Assembly: GCA_031179905.1 (NCBI GenBank)
Contig: JAPSHL010000003.1
Location: 1-48,195 of the forward strand
DNA length: 48,195 nt
Direction of reading: 5' to 3'
Source: Bacillus sp. (in: firmicutes)
GTDB taxonomy: Bacteria > Bacillota > Bacilli > Bacillales > Cytobacillaceae
Part shown: positions 31,421 to 40,167 of the stretch, piece by piece
How the letters are laid out: each line of letters begins with the position of its first letter
Position numbering within the stretch: the stretch's first letter is position 1
Made by a program: the position numbers and the translations under genes
Notes under the pieces: generated by a model
What the model saw: the letters and a program-made list of their open reading frames with translations, nothing else
The model's database searches: none
What the model was told of the DNA's origin: nothing

Positions 31421-31879
31421 AGTTTTCAAGATATTACCATCACTGAAATTGTTCATGCTGCAGATTATAATAGAGGCACCTCTGATACCTATTTTAATTG
31501 CAAAGAAGAGCTTTGGATGAAATAGAAGATATGTTTGAGAGGATGGATGAATATATAGAAAGCCAGATGAGAATTTATCTGTCATTATGCTGTCAGCAGC
31601 TGCAATCTCCAGAAATGAATTATTCCTTTCTGGAAAAGTTGATTAACAGGTTAGATAAGCTATTTCAATCTGAATTTGAATTTTTCACAAATATTTTATG
31701 ATTTTGACATTAATCTTTTCCACATAAAGAAATCATGGAACAATCGGCAGTCTGCTCAAATGGATTAACAGTTATTTCTGAAAAATTTCAGGTTATATGG
31801 GAGAACAGCTTATAAATATATTAAGATTCTGTAAACCAAAGTGTCTATTAAGAACCCACGCAGCGCTCCTATTTAAGTA
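31415..31879 (+). pseudogene. Decayed TetR family regulator
   Basis: VKSFQDITITEIVHAADYNR then GTSDTYFNCKEEL is the second half of a TetR helix-turn-helix. A one-base loss in CTTTGGATGAA (about 31511-31521) shifts the frame; it continues as LDEIEDMFERMDEYIESQMR and FLEKLINRLDKLFQSEFEFF, then stops at 31701. SLLKWINSYF, a stop, and GYMGEQLINILRF near 31749-31830 look like the end of the ligand domain. The first ~25 residues are gone. Confidence 0.65.
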
Positions 31880-31902
31880 AAACTTAAATTAGATTAAGTT
31901 TT
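31879..31902. promoter_or_regulatory. Perfect 24-base inverted repeat upstream of hydroxyacyl-CoA dehydrogenase
   Basis: AAAACTTAA (31879-31887), six bases, TTAAGTTTT (31894-31902) forms a perfect dyad. A TATAAT box follows at 31920-31925, so the dyad overlaps the likely -35 region of the downstream gene. It is a candidate operator for the decayed TetR, the nearby LysR or another factor. Confidence 0.5.
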
Positions 31903-31990
31903 ATTAACTTTATTTTATATATAATCTATTTTAAAATAGTATTGAAGTACTAAACAACTTATTAATAGTATAAAAGGGATGGTAAAAATC

Positions 31991-32890
31991 ATGGAATTTA
32001 AAAATATAACAGTAGCGGGCAGCGGGGTTTTAGGAAGCCAAATCGCCTTCCAAACAGCATTCCACGGTTTCAATGTAACAGTATATGACATTAATGATGA
32101 AGCACTGCAATCAGCGAAGGATAAAATCAATATTTTAAAGGCTCGTTATCAAGAAGATTTAAAAGCAAGTCAAGAACAGGTTGATGCAGCTTATGACCGC
32201 ATTTCTTTTTATAGTGACTTAGCAAAAGCTGCTGCTGAGGCAGATTTGCTGATAGAAGCAATCCCAGAAATTGTGCCAATTAAAACTGAGTTTTATCAAA
32301 ATCTTAGCAAAGTAGCACCAGAAAAAACTGTTTTTGCCACAAACTCATCGACATTATTGCCGAGCCAGTTTGCGGAAGCAACTGGACGACCAGAGAAATT
32401 CCTTGCACTTCACTTTGCTAATGAAATTTGGATTAACAATACAGCAGAAATTATGAAGCATCCAGGAACAGACATGAAAGTGTTTGACCAAGTAGTTGAA
32501 TTTGCAAAAGCGATTGGAATGGTAGCACTGCCACTCCATAAGGAACAACCAGGATATATTTTGAATTCTTTACTTGTACCGTTATTAGACGCTGCTGAGC
32601 TGCTGCTGTCAAAAGGAGTTGCAGATGCTGAAACAATCGATAAAACATGGATGATTGCAACAGGGGCACCAAAAGGTCCGTTTGCAATACTTGACGTAGT
32701 CGGCATTACGACTTCTTATAATATAGTGAAGGCAAAAGCAGAGGAAACAGGTAATCCAGAATTCAAAAAGTTAGCAGAGCTTCTGAAAACAGAGTATGTT
32801 GACAAAGGCAAACTTGGAGTTGCTACAGGAGAAGGCTTTTATAAGTATCCTAATCCTCGCTTTATGGACCCTGATTTCTTGGGAAATTAA
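31991..32890 (+). CDS. 3-hydroxyacyl-CoA dehydrogenase (Hbd/FadB-N type)
   Basis: The protein has 299 residues from ATG 31991, which lies 11 bases after AAAGGGAT; an ATG at 31979 sits directly on that site and is less likely. The NAD-binding loop reads ITVAGSGVLGSQIAFQTA with an acidic residue in VYDIND, followed by EADLLIEAIPEIVPIK, ATNSSTLLPSQFAE and the catalytic His in ALHFAN. The C-terminal helical domain has GYILNSLLVPLLDAAELL. It oxidises a 3-hydroxyacyl-CoA with NAD+ in fatty-acid or butanoate metabolism; no other beta-oxidation gene is adjacent. Confidence 0.9.
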   Translation: MEFKNITVAGSGVLGSQIAFQTAFHGFNVTVYDINDEALQSAKDKINILKARYQEDLKASQEQVDAAYDRISFYSDLAKAAAEADLLIEAIPEIVPIKTEFYQNLSKVAPEKTVFATNSSTLLPSQFAEATGRPEKFLALHFANEIWINNTAEIMKHPGTDMKVFDQVVEFAKAIGMVALPLHKEQPGYILNSLLVPLLDAAELLLSKGVADAETIDKTWMIATGAPKGPFAILDVVGITTSYNIVKAKAEETGNPEFKKLAELLKTEYVDKGKLGVATGEGFYKYPNPRFMDPDFLGN

Positions 32891-32895
32891 TATTA

Positions 32896-32936
32896 AAGAA
32901 AGCCTTCCGGAAAATTTCTGGAAGGCTTTCTTATTT
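32896..32936. terminator. Bidirectional intrinsic terminator
   Basis: AAGAAAGCCTTCC (32896-32908) pairs with GGAAGGCTTTCTT (32920-32932), then TATTTT. It lies between the convergent dehydrogenase and LysR genes and overlaps the LysR stop codon. Confidence 0.8.
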
Positions 32937-33830
32937 TAAATCCTGCAAAAGATGCTCTGTAAACTGATCAATCATTTTCGAACATTTTTCGTTTTTTCTT
33001 GTCACACGCCATAGGTAGTTGGTAAGAGTGAGATACTCATTAATCGAAATTGTCACCACTTCATCTCTAAGATGTGGCGGCAATGCTTGAATAATATAGT
33101 CATTTGTGATCGTGATAGCATTCCTTTGCAGTACCATCTGTAAAAGAACATCTCCATTATTAGTTGTCAATGCAATCCTGTTCTTCAAGTTATCTGGAAA
33201 CAGATTTTCAGCTATTTTTTTTAAATACGGGTCATTATACAAAACAATTGATTCATGCATTTCATTTTTAATTTGTTCAAGAGAGATTTTATTATTGAAT
33301 CTTAAAATAGAGCTTTTATTAACGGCAAGCACCACTTCTACTCTTTTTATCGGTTCCCAGTCTAATGCGTCATCATGATTGTTCGAACCTAAAGAAACAA
33401 ACCCCATATCTGCATGGCCTTTTTTAACTTGCTCTAGTACTGCTGCCGTATCTTCCTCCATTACTTGTACATTAATATATGGAAAGCTTTCGCGGAATTC
33501 GAGGGTATTGTTAATGATTTGTGACACTAAACCAGGAATTGTAGCAATTACAATATTACCGTACTGGTTATTTTTTGAGACTGCAATATCAAATTTCAGC
33601 CTGTCGATTGTTTTCAAAACAGTAACCGCATGCTGGATAACTTTTTTTCCTTCAGCTGTCGGTGTTACGCCTTTTCGTGAGCGAGTAAAAAGCAACACGT
33701 CCAATTCAGACTCTAATTGCGTAATCGATAGACTGATTGCTGGGACTGTCATCAAGTTCTTTTTTGCTGCCTCAGTAAAGGAGCCTAACTCTCCGACATC
33801 AACTAAATATTGAAGCTGGGTTATATTCAT
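32931..33830 (-). CDS. LysR family transcriptional regulator
   Basis: The 299-residue protein has an N-terminal HTH (MNITQLQYLVDVGELGSFTE, AAKKN, then VPAISLSITQLESELDVLLF) followed by TRSRKGVTPTAEGKKVIQHA, a standard LysR linker, and an effector domain beginning GNIVIATIPGLVSQ. It is convergent with the hydroxyacyl-CoA dehydrogenase gene and has no divergent partner, since the next gene upstream is on the same strand and ends 168 bases away. Target and ligand are unknown. Confidence 0.88.
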   Translation of the reverse strand: MNITQLQYLVDVGELGSFTEAAKKNLMTVPAISLSITQLESELDVLLFTRSRKGVTPTAEGKKVIQHAVTVLKTIDRLKFDIAVSKNNQYGNIVIATIPGLVSQIINNTLEFRESFPYINVQVMEEDTAAVLEQVKKGHADMGFVSLGSNNHDDALDWEPIKRVEVVLAVNKSSILRFNNKISLEQIKNEMHESIVLYNDPYLKKIAENLFPDNLKNRIALTTNNGDVLLQMVLQRNAITITNDYIIQALPPHLRDEVVTISINEYLTLTNYLWRVTRKNEKCSKMIDQFTEHLLQDLK

Positions 33831-33997
33831 GTTTGTCCCCTTAAATATTTTTTATGATTAATTTTAGTACTTTAAAGATATTTTATCAAAAAAATTTAAG
33901 GAGAGGGGGAAAATGATATGTAATAAAGCGTTACAGCAAATACATAGGAATAATGCTCCAGTTATTAAGAGAACTGCTCAGTTTAATTTTGTCCCAA

Positions 33998-34687
33998 TTA
34001 TCTGGAGTTTAATAAATCTTTTATAGGTAAATTACTTTCTCTTATAGCAATTGCAATTAATTGGGCGACGGCGACGGCTCCTCTTTCATTAAAGTGGGTA
34101 TTGTCCATAATACCTTCAGGATAATTTTTAGATTGGCCAGGGGGTAAATGTAAAAAATATTCTTTTGATTTTTCTTCACCCACGCCATTCAAAAACTCTC
34201 GAGACTTTTTATGGATATCAAGAACTGGTACATTATTTTGTTCAGCAAATTCAATCATTGCTTTTGGATAGTCTCCAACAGAATTTTCGTCAATTTTATT
34301 TCCAACAAAATTACGTCTAGTAACAGATGTTAATAATAAGGGATTGGCATTCACACTTCGTGCAACCTGAACATACTTTAATAGGTTTTCTTGATAATCT
34401 TCATAAGGCTGTGTGCCTCTATCAGGGTCATCAAGTTTTTGATCATTATGGCCAAATTGAATGAACAGGTAATCACCTGGTTTAATGCTCTTTGCAATCG
34501 CTTCTAAATGACCTTCCTTAATGAATGATTTCGTACTTTTGCCATTAATAGCACGATTATCGAGTCTTACATTCTCCAGAAGATAAGCTTGGAAGACCTC
34601 ACCCCAGCCCGTTTCTGGACGCTTTTCCGGTACTTTTATCGCTGCTGTTGAATCTCCAGCAATGAAAATAGTTGTATTTTCTCCCAT
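33998..34687 (-). CDS. rhgT: Rhamnogalacturonan acetylesterase (SGNH/GDSL hydrolase)
   Basis: In this 229-residue protein, block I FIAGDSTAA has the nucleophile Ser, the Gly lies in VRLDNRAINGKSTKSF, block III is FIQFGHNDQK, and block V DNTHFNERGAVAVA supplies the Asp/His pair. This is the CE12 pattern of RhgT/YesT, which removes acetyl groups from rhamnogalacturonan fragments. There is no signal peptide, so it should work on imported oligosaccharides. It is divergent from the YesS-type regulator gene across a spacer with three cre-like sites, and it begins the pectin locus. Start follows AGGAG. Confidence 0.85.
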   Translation of the reverse strand: MGENTTIFIAGDSTAAIKVPEKRPETGWGEVFQAYLLENVRLDNRAINGKSTKSFIKEGHLEAIAKSIKPGDYLFIQFGHNDQKLDDPDRGTQPYEDYQENLLKYVQVARSVNANPLLLTSVTRRNFVGNKIDENSVGDYPKAMIEFAEQNNVPVLDIHKKSREFLNGVGEEKSKEYFLHLPPGQSKNYPEGIMDNTHFNERGAVAVAQLIAIAIRESNLPIKDLLNSR

Positions 34688-34735
34688 CTAAATAACTCCT
34701 TTATATTTATTATCCAATTTTTTCAATTTAGGTAT

Positions 34736-34750
34736 ATGCACACGTTAACA
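34736..34750. promoter_or_regulatory. cre-like site 1 before rhgT
   Basis: ATGCACACGTTAACA fits the WTGNAANCGNWWNCA consensus at all but one position. It lies 49 bases upstream of the rhgT start. Confidence 0.4.
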
Positions 34751-34818
34751 CTATTATGTATAATCAAATTAGAACTATATATAGATTCATTTAAATGTTT
34801 GCAATAATTACGAATTAT

Positions 34819-34833
34819 ATGTTAACGCTTACA
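34819..34833. promoter_or_regulatory. cre site 2 in the rhgT-yesS spacer
   Basis: TGTTAACGCTTACA within 34819-34833 fits TGWNANCGNTNWCA completely, indicating CcpA control of one or both divergent genes. Confidence 0.6.
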
Positions 34834-34961
34834 TATTATAACTTAAAGGAATATATGTCAATGCCCCTTACAAGGCTTATTTTATGTTTGCTTTAGCCTT
34901 TAAAAGAAATTCGAGTGAAAATAGAGAATCAACTGCTTCAAGGAGAAGAAAGTTTCAATAA

Positions 34962-34976
34962 ATGGTACCGCTTACA
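34962..34976. promoter_or_regulatory. cre-like site 3 close to the yesS-type start
   Basis: ATGGTACCGCTTACA differs from the 14-base consensus at one position. Sites 2 and 3 share CGCTTACATA, which could alternatively be a repeat read by the AraC-type regulator. Confidence 0.45.
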
Positions 34977-35012
34977 TAATTAGAAGCGAATTTGAATGAA
35001 GGAGTGATGGTT

Positions 35013-37244
35013 TTGTTTAAAAAAACTCGAGTGTTTTACAGGCTTTTTGTTCCGTTTTTTTTAGTAGGAGTCGGACTAGTTGCAGGATTTAGTATCTTTA
35101 TCTATAACTCTACCTATGAATCAGTTGAGGAAAGTTTTTTAACGGATAAGAAAAATTATACAAACCAGATCCTCCAGAATGTTGAACAGAAGGTAAGAAC
35201 AATCGAATACGGATTTACGACATACAGTTCAACTTCCAATTTTGAGGATGTGTTTAATAATCCTCTTTCCGACAAGGATTTTGATCTTTATCGCGATATC
35301 AAAAAAGAGATGAGTTATATCGAATTGATGGGAATTGAAGGAAGTCACTATAGTTTAATTAGCTTAGCACAGCACTGGGGGATTATCGAGGGATCCTTAA
35401 AAAATTTAACGATGGATGAGATAGAAAATTTTCAAAAAGACTATGTATCTGATACGAGCACAAGTCTTTTTTGGAAACCAATCAATAAGGGCATTCAAAT
35501 GGTAATGACTTTACCTATTTATCAAAGGGAAAAATTTGCTCTTGGAATAGCCAATATTCCCAAAATAAGTATTGATAATATTGTTGGTGATAACAAACAA
35601 TTAGTACAAATTTATAATCAAAAAGAAGAGTTAATTTATACACGTACAGGTAATGATAAGAAACTGCCAGAGGAAAGCTTTCAAGAACTAAAAGCTGTTG
35701 CAATAGATAATGGACAAAATTCAAGTGTAATAGATACAGAAGACGGAAAGACATATGTTTTTACTCGCTCAGATTATAATCATTGGCTTTACTTAGTAGA
35801 GATAAATGAGGGGGAAATTGGAAGTATCATACATAACACAAGAATCGGACTTTTGATTGCATCAGCTATTTTAGTTTTACTTGTTGGCATTATTTCTTAT
35901 CTGCTGGCTGAATCTTTTTCACGTCCTATTAAAAGAATCCAAGACAAGCTTGATATTCAGAGGGCAAATTTAAAGCAAAATGAACTTTCTTTGTTAGCTG
36001 ATTCTGTTGAAAAAGTAGTTGGACAAAAAGAGGTTCTGACAGCAAGTTTAACAATGCAAAAGCCACAATTAGAGACATTATTTGTCTTGAGTTTATTTAG
36101 AAAGCGTATAACTAAAAATGAGGTACTTCACCGCCTGGAGCAATTTGGATACCATTTTGGTGAAAATAAGGTATTTTATACTGGATTAATACAAATTGAT
36201 AACATAGATGAACAGCTATTGGAGGATAGAAATATTTTTCTATTAGCTATTAATAATATTGTGGAAGAAATGATTCCTAAGACTGAACGCTTAATTCCTA
36301 TTGTTTTAAATGATGAGATGCAAGCAGTCATCTTTGTCCTTGATAAAGATGACCCAGATGCTGAACGTCATATTATGAAGTACTATGAAGAAATTCAAAT
36401 AGCTGTAAAGAAATACTTGAATATTGTGATAAGTGCTGGAATCAGTCCTGTTTATGACACTTTAATAGAAAGTAAAAAGGCAGTAGACTTGGCCAAAGAA
36501 TCGCTTCATTACCGGGTGAATGTTGGGTCAGAATCAATTATTTTCTACTATGATATTGCCTCCATGCTAAATGATGCGTCGATTTCCAAATTTCCTGTCG
36601 AGTTGCAGAATGAGTTAATGAATGCTATTAGGTCGGGGGAAGAAGAAGTGGTAATTAGTATGGTTGGTGTATTAGTGGATGAAATTTTCCGCTTAAATAA
36701 AAACCCGATAAGCTTAGGGGTTACTTTAATAAGAGTCATTAATGAGCTTGTACAGTTAGGCCAGCTATTAGGTGCAGAATCAAAAATCTTTGAAAATATC
36801 AAGAAAATGTATCACGCAGCGATAACTGTTTATCATCCTGAAAAAATTAAACAAATGTTAATCAATGATTTAATAAAACCAGTAATCATTAGCACTCAAG
36901 ATAAAACGGAGCGCGGGTTTAAATCGCTGTCAGAAAAAATGGTTTATATTATTCAAACGGAATTTGATGAGGAAATTTCCCTGGATATAATTGCTGATCG
37001 CTTGCATTATAATCCTAACTATTTAAGTAATGTTTTTAAAAAAGAATATGGCCAGACTTTCGTAGATTATTTAATGAATTATCGCTTGCAGATGGCACAA
37101 ACCTGGTTAAAAGACACTGATTTGGCGATAAAAGATATCGCTGAGCGTTTAAAATATCGGAACCCTCAAAATTTCATCCGCTTTTTTAAGAAGAAGTTGG
37201 GAATCACGCCAGGCGACTACCGAAAAGAATACCGGCATTCCTAA
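35013..37244 (+). CDS. Membrane-anchored AraC family regulator, YesS type
   Basis: The protein has 743 residues from TTG 35013, chosen because GAAGGAG ends eight bases upstream; an ATG at 35007 sits two bases after it and is out of frame. TM1 (about 10-30) and TM2 (about 277-300, IGLLIASAILVLLVGIISYL) enclose an outside sensor domain. A cytoplasmic linker of ~330 residues leads to a C-terminal double HTH from about residue 640: ISLDIIADRLHYNPNYLSNV and DLAIKDIAERLKYRNPQNFI. YesS controls rhamnogalacturonan genes in B. subtilis. It probably senses pectin-derived sugar outside or via the transporter. Confidence 0.87.
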   Translation: MFKKTRVFYRLFVPFFLVGVGLVAGFSIFIYNSTYESVEESFLTDKKNYTNQILQNVEQKVRTIEYGFTTYSSTSNFEDVFNNPLSDKDFDLYRDIKKEMSYIELMGIEGSHYSLISLAQHWGIIEGSLKNLTMDEIENFQKDYVSDTSTSLFWKPINKGIQMVMTLPIYQREKFALGIANIPKISIDNIVGDNKQLVQIYNQKEELIYTRTGNDKKLPEESFQELKAVAIDNGQNSSVIDTEDGKTYVFTRSDYNHWLYLVEINEGEIGSIIHNTRIGLLIASAILVLLVGIISYLLAESFSRPIKRIQDKLDIQRANLKQNELSLLADSVEKVVGQKEVLTASLTMQKPQLETLFVLSLFRKRITKNEVLHRLEQFGYHFGENKVFYTGLIQIDNIDEQLLEDRNIFLLAINNIVEEMIPKTERLIPIVLNDEMQAVIFVLDKDDPDAERHIMKYYEEIQIAVKKYLNIVISAGISPVYDTLIESKKAVDLAKESLHYRVNVGSESIIFYYDIASMLNDASISKFPVELQNELMNAIRSGEEEVVISMVGVLVDEIFRLNKNPISLGVTLIRVINELVQLGQLLGAESKIFENIKKMYHAAITVYHPEKIKQMLINDLIKPVIISTQDKTERGFKSLSEKMVYIIQTEFDEEISLDIIADRLHYNPNYLSNVFKKEYGQTFVDYLMNYRLQMAQTWLKDTDLAIKDIAERLKYRNPQNFIRFFKKKLGITPGDYRKEYRHS

Positions 37245-37266
37245 ATCCCTAAAGAGAACTCAATAG

Positions 37267-37296
37267 AAAAAGCTTCTGCAGTTCCAGAAGCTTTTT
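37267..37296. terminator. Bidirectional intrinsic terminator
   Basis: AAAAAGCTTCT (37267-37277) pairs with AGAAGCTTTTT (37286-37296) between the convergent regulator and permease genes. Confidence 0.85.
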
Positions 37297-37307
37297 CTTG
37301 TTAGAGA

Positions 37308-38192
37308 TTATCCTTTGACAGATCCAACCAAAGCCCCTTTCACTAAGTATTTCTGCACAAATGGATAAGCAATAAGCATCGGAACTGTTGCAATTACAAT
37401 AACAGCCATTTTAATCGTTTGTGCTGGAGGAACCACATCTACAGAGGAACCCTCAGCCTGCATGCCGCTTGATACAATGACAATCTGGCGTAATAAAACT
37501 TGAATCGGCCATTTAGAGGAATCGTTGATGTATAAAATTGCTGTCATATACGTATTCCAATAGGTAACCGCATAAAAGAGTGAAATTGTTGCAATCGATG
37601 GCAATGCAAGCGGAAGCATGATTTTTAAAAATACGCCAAAATCGGTACAGCCATCCATTTTTGCTGACTCTTCCAAACTATCAGGCAGGGCCTGGAAAAA
37701 GTTCCTCATAATAATAAGGTTAAAAGCATTTATTGCAACTGGCAGGATCAAGGACCAATAGGAATCAATTAATCCGACCGATTTAACTACTAAGAAGGTT
37801 GGAATCATCCCTCCACTGAACAGCATCGAGAAAACAACAATAAAGTTAACTAGATTTCTTCCTAATAAATATTTCCGAGAAAGACCATAAGCCATTAAAG
37901 CAGTTAGCACCATACTCACTAATGTTCCTATCCCGGTAACCCCGATTGAAACGGCTAATGATTTAAATAGTGTTGGGGTCGATAAGATATAACGATAAGC
38001 GTCAAGAGAAAAGGTCCGTGGAAATAAGATAAACTTCCTCGCCACCACTTCCTGGGTGGATGCAAATGAACTGGCGATTACATTCACAAAAGGAAGGAAA
38101 CAAATGAGTGCAATAATAATTAATATTGTTCCATTAATTATCGAAAAAGCACGGCCTCCTTTTGTCATTTTATTCTTTTTCGTTGTCAACAT
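37308..38192 (-). CDS. CUT1-family sugar ABC permease, LplC/YtcP type
   Basis: This 294-residue permease has six predicted helices. The cytoplasmic EAA loop reads DSLEESAKMDGCTDFGVFLK then IMLPLALPS, the contact point for the shared ATPase. The ending VQKYLVKGALVGSVKG is typical of LplC-like permeases. Its usual partner, the LplB-type permease, is encoded on the other strand and diverges from it across a 305-bp spacer. Within the locus it should carry rhamnogalacturonan- or pectin-derived oligosaccharides. Start has GGAGG. Confidence 0.88.
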   Translation of the reverse strand: MLTTKKNKMTKGGRAFSIINGTILIIIALICFLPFVNVIASSFASTQEVVARKFILFPRTFSLDAYRYILSTPTLFKSLAVSIGVTGIGTLVSMVLTALMAYGLSRKYLLGRNLVNFIVVFSMLFSGGMIPTFLVVKSVGLIDSYWSLILPVAINAFNLIIMRNFFQALPDSLEESAKMDGCTDFGVFLKIMLPLALPSIATISLFYAVTYWNTYMTAILYINDSSKWPIQVLLRQIVIVSSGMQAEGSSVDVVPPAQTIKMAVIVIATVPMLIAYPFVQKYLVKGALVGSVKG

Positions 38193-38403
38193 ATAAAGCC
38201 TCCTTCATTTACAGTTTAAAAGATACACTAACCTTATCATCCAAAAGATTATTACGTATATAATCAATATCCTACATGGAGGAAAGACAGCATAGAAAAT
38301 GTTTTCTAACTTCGTAAATAGTATGAAAACAAGATAATCATTTTAGAAAAAGAAGGATAATCAAAATCGAATATTATCTCCGTAAACATTGATAAAACAG
38401 CAT

Positions 38404-38418
38404 TTGAAAGCGTAATCA
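38404..38418. promoter_or_regulatory. cre site in the divergent permease spacer
   Basis: TTGAAAGCGTAATCA matches WTGNAANCGNWWNCA at all 15 positions. It lies 80 bases before the plus-strand permease and about 210 before the minus-strand one. The rest of the 305-bp spacer (38193-38497) is AT-rich with no gene seen. Confidence 0.6.
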
Positions 38419-38497
38419 TAAAATGATTATGTACGTAATTATTTAGATTAAGTATTCTTAAAACAGAAAGACAATTCACTATTAAAGGAGGAGTAAA

Positions 38498-39475
38498 ATG
38501 GGAGGTGCTGTGAAGCCGAATGGTCATACTCTGCCAACCTTGTCTGTAAAGCAAGAGAAAGTACTTCGGAGACAAAAAGTCCTGGCAGGGATAAAAACGA
38601 ATAAGCTCCTATATCTGATGATTTTTCCTGGAGTGCTTTATTTCTTAATATTTAAATACTTACCGATGGCAGGGCTTATCATTGCGTTTCAGGACTATCA
38701 ACCATACTTAGGGATCTTAGATAGTCCATGGGTAGGTTTCAAACATTTTATTCGATTATTTACTGAACCTACCTTCTTCATGTTATTGAATAATACGTTA
38801 ATTTTGTTTGCTTTAAATATTGTTATCTTCTTTCCATTACCGATTATCCTGTCACTCATGCTTAATGAAGTAAAAAACAAATATTTTAAATCGGGAATTC
38901 AAACCTTGATCTATATCCCGCACTTTATGTCATGGGTAATCATTGTTTCCATCACTTATGTTTTTTTGAATGTAGATGGCGGTGTTATTAATGAATTATT
39001 AGCGACAATAGGACTCGAGAAAATTAGTTTTTTAACCTCGCCTGATTGGACACGGACGGTTTACATTAGTCAGATAATATGGAAGGAACTAGGGTGGTCA
39101 ACGATCATTTACCTTGCTGCTATTACTGCTGTTGATACACAATTATATGAAGCAGCTGAAATGGATGGTGCAGGAATTCTTAGAAAAACCTGGCATGTTA
39201 CTTTACCAGCTATTCGTCCTGTTATTATCACACTATTAATCTTAAAGATCGGGAGCACCTTGGATCTAGGCTTTGAACATATGTATCTCCTGCTTAATTC
39301 ATTAAACAGAAGTGTTGCGGAAATTTTCGACACCTATATTTATACAGCTGGGTTGAAGAATGGTCAGTTAAGTTTCAGTACAGCAGTGGGATTATTTAAA
39401 GGTATTGTTGGGTTGATATTAGTCATTCTTGCTAATAAACTGGCTAAAAAATTTGGAGAAGATGGCGTGTACTAA
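38498..39475 (+). CDS. CUT1-family sugar ABC permease, LplB/YteP type
   Basis: This 325-residue membrane protein has the N-terminal motif LLYLMIFPGVLYFLIFKYLP and MAGLIIAFQDYQPYLGI of LplB-like permeases, and the EAA loop LYEAAEMDGAGILRKTWHVT followed by LPAIRP. With the divergent LplC-type permease and the lipoprotein at 40136 it forms an importer. No ATPase gene is in the window; in B. subtilis such importers share the MsmX ATPase, and the same is expected here. A 25-residue charged leader precedes the first helix. GGAGGAG lies upstream. Confidence 0.9.
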   Translation: MGGAVKPNGHTLPTLSVKQEKVLRRQKVLAGIKTNKLLYLMIFPGVLYFLIFKYLPMAGLIIAFQDYQPYLGILDSPWVGFKHFIRLFTEPTFFMLLNNTLILFALNIVIFFPLPIILSLMLNEVKNKYFKSGIQTLIYIPHFMSWVIIVSITYVFLNVDGGVINELLATIGLEKISFLTSPDWTRTVYISQIIWKELGWSTIIYLAAITAVDTQLYEAAEMDGAGILRKTWHVTLPAIRPVIITLLILKIGSTLDLGFEHMYLLLNSLNRSVAEIFDTYIYTAGLKNGQLSFSTAVGLFKGIVGLILVILANKLAKKFGEDGVY

Positions 39476-39498
39476 TATGGCAGAAAGAGGGGACTGCG

Positions 39499-40167
39499 AT
39501 GCTCAAATCGGTAGAAAAATTAAATTTCATTTTTACCAGCATCCTAAACTTGGTATATGTAAATTTTTTGTGGGTTTTGTTTACTCTATTAGGATTAGGC
39601 GTGTTTGGTATCGGTCCTTCTACTTATGCCTTGGTTAGTATATGCAGGCAATGGATTCGCGGAAACAGCATGCCTGTTTTTAAAAACTATTGGAAGTATT
39701 ACAAAGAAAACTTTAAGGAATCAGTCATTATCAGTTGGATTTATCTCTTTGTTGGCTTTGTCTTAGTCGTTGACTTATTGACCGTGACCAATTGGTACTT
39801 AAGAATGCTACTGTTTATAATAAGTTTCATTTATCTGTTATCTTTCGTTTATATCTTTCCAATCATGGCCCATTATAATTGGAATGGAATTCTCTTGAAA
39901 ATAAAGATGTCCTTTCTATTTGGCATATCCTGCCTGCAATATTCTCTGGTCTTTTTTCTAGTCACAGGTGTAATTTATTGGGCAGCTATAAGCTTCTTTC
40001 CCGGCGTTTTAACCTTCTTTGGAGTAAGTTTTCTGTTATTTATAATCACTTGGACAGCTAATCAGGTGTTTACTAGAATGGAAATTGAAAATTCTAAAGA
40101 AACAAATATTAATGAAAATGTGAAGGAGAATTGTGATGAAGAAACCAATGGTATCAAAGTTAGCTAG
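39499..40167 (+). CDS. YesL/YteU family membrane protein (DUF624)
   Basis: This 222-residue membrane protein has about five helices. LNLVYVNFLWVLFTLLGLGV followed by FGIGPSTYALVSICRQWIRG matches the DUF624 opening. YesL and YteU are encoded beside rhamnogalacturonan transporters in B. subtilis, and their role is unknown, perhaps as accessory to the importer. The gene lies 24 bases after the permease and overlaps the binding-protein gene by 32 bases, so these three are one operon. Confidence 0.85.
   Translation: MLKSVEKLNFIFTSILNLVYVNFLWVLFTLLGLGVFGIGPSTYALVSICRQWIRGNSMPVFKNYWKYYKENFKESVIISWIYLFVGFVLVVDLLTVTNWYLRMLLFIISFIYLLSFVYIFPIMAHYNWNGILLKIKMSFLFGISCLQYSLVFFLVTGVIYWAAISFFPGVLTFFGVSFLLFIITWTANQVFTRMEIENSKETNINENVKENCDEETNGIKVS

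Noticed and set aside
31379-31585. Minus-strand 68-codon frame across the SDR/TetR junction
   Set aside because: Only its last residues (ALTQDNAPAA) belong to the SDR remnant; the rest is the complement of the TetR remnant.
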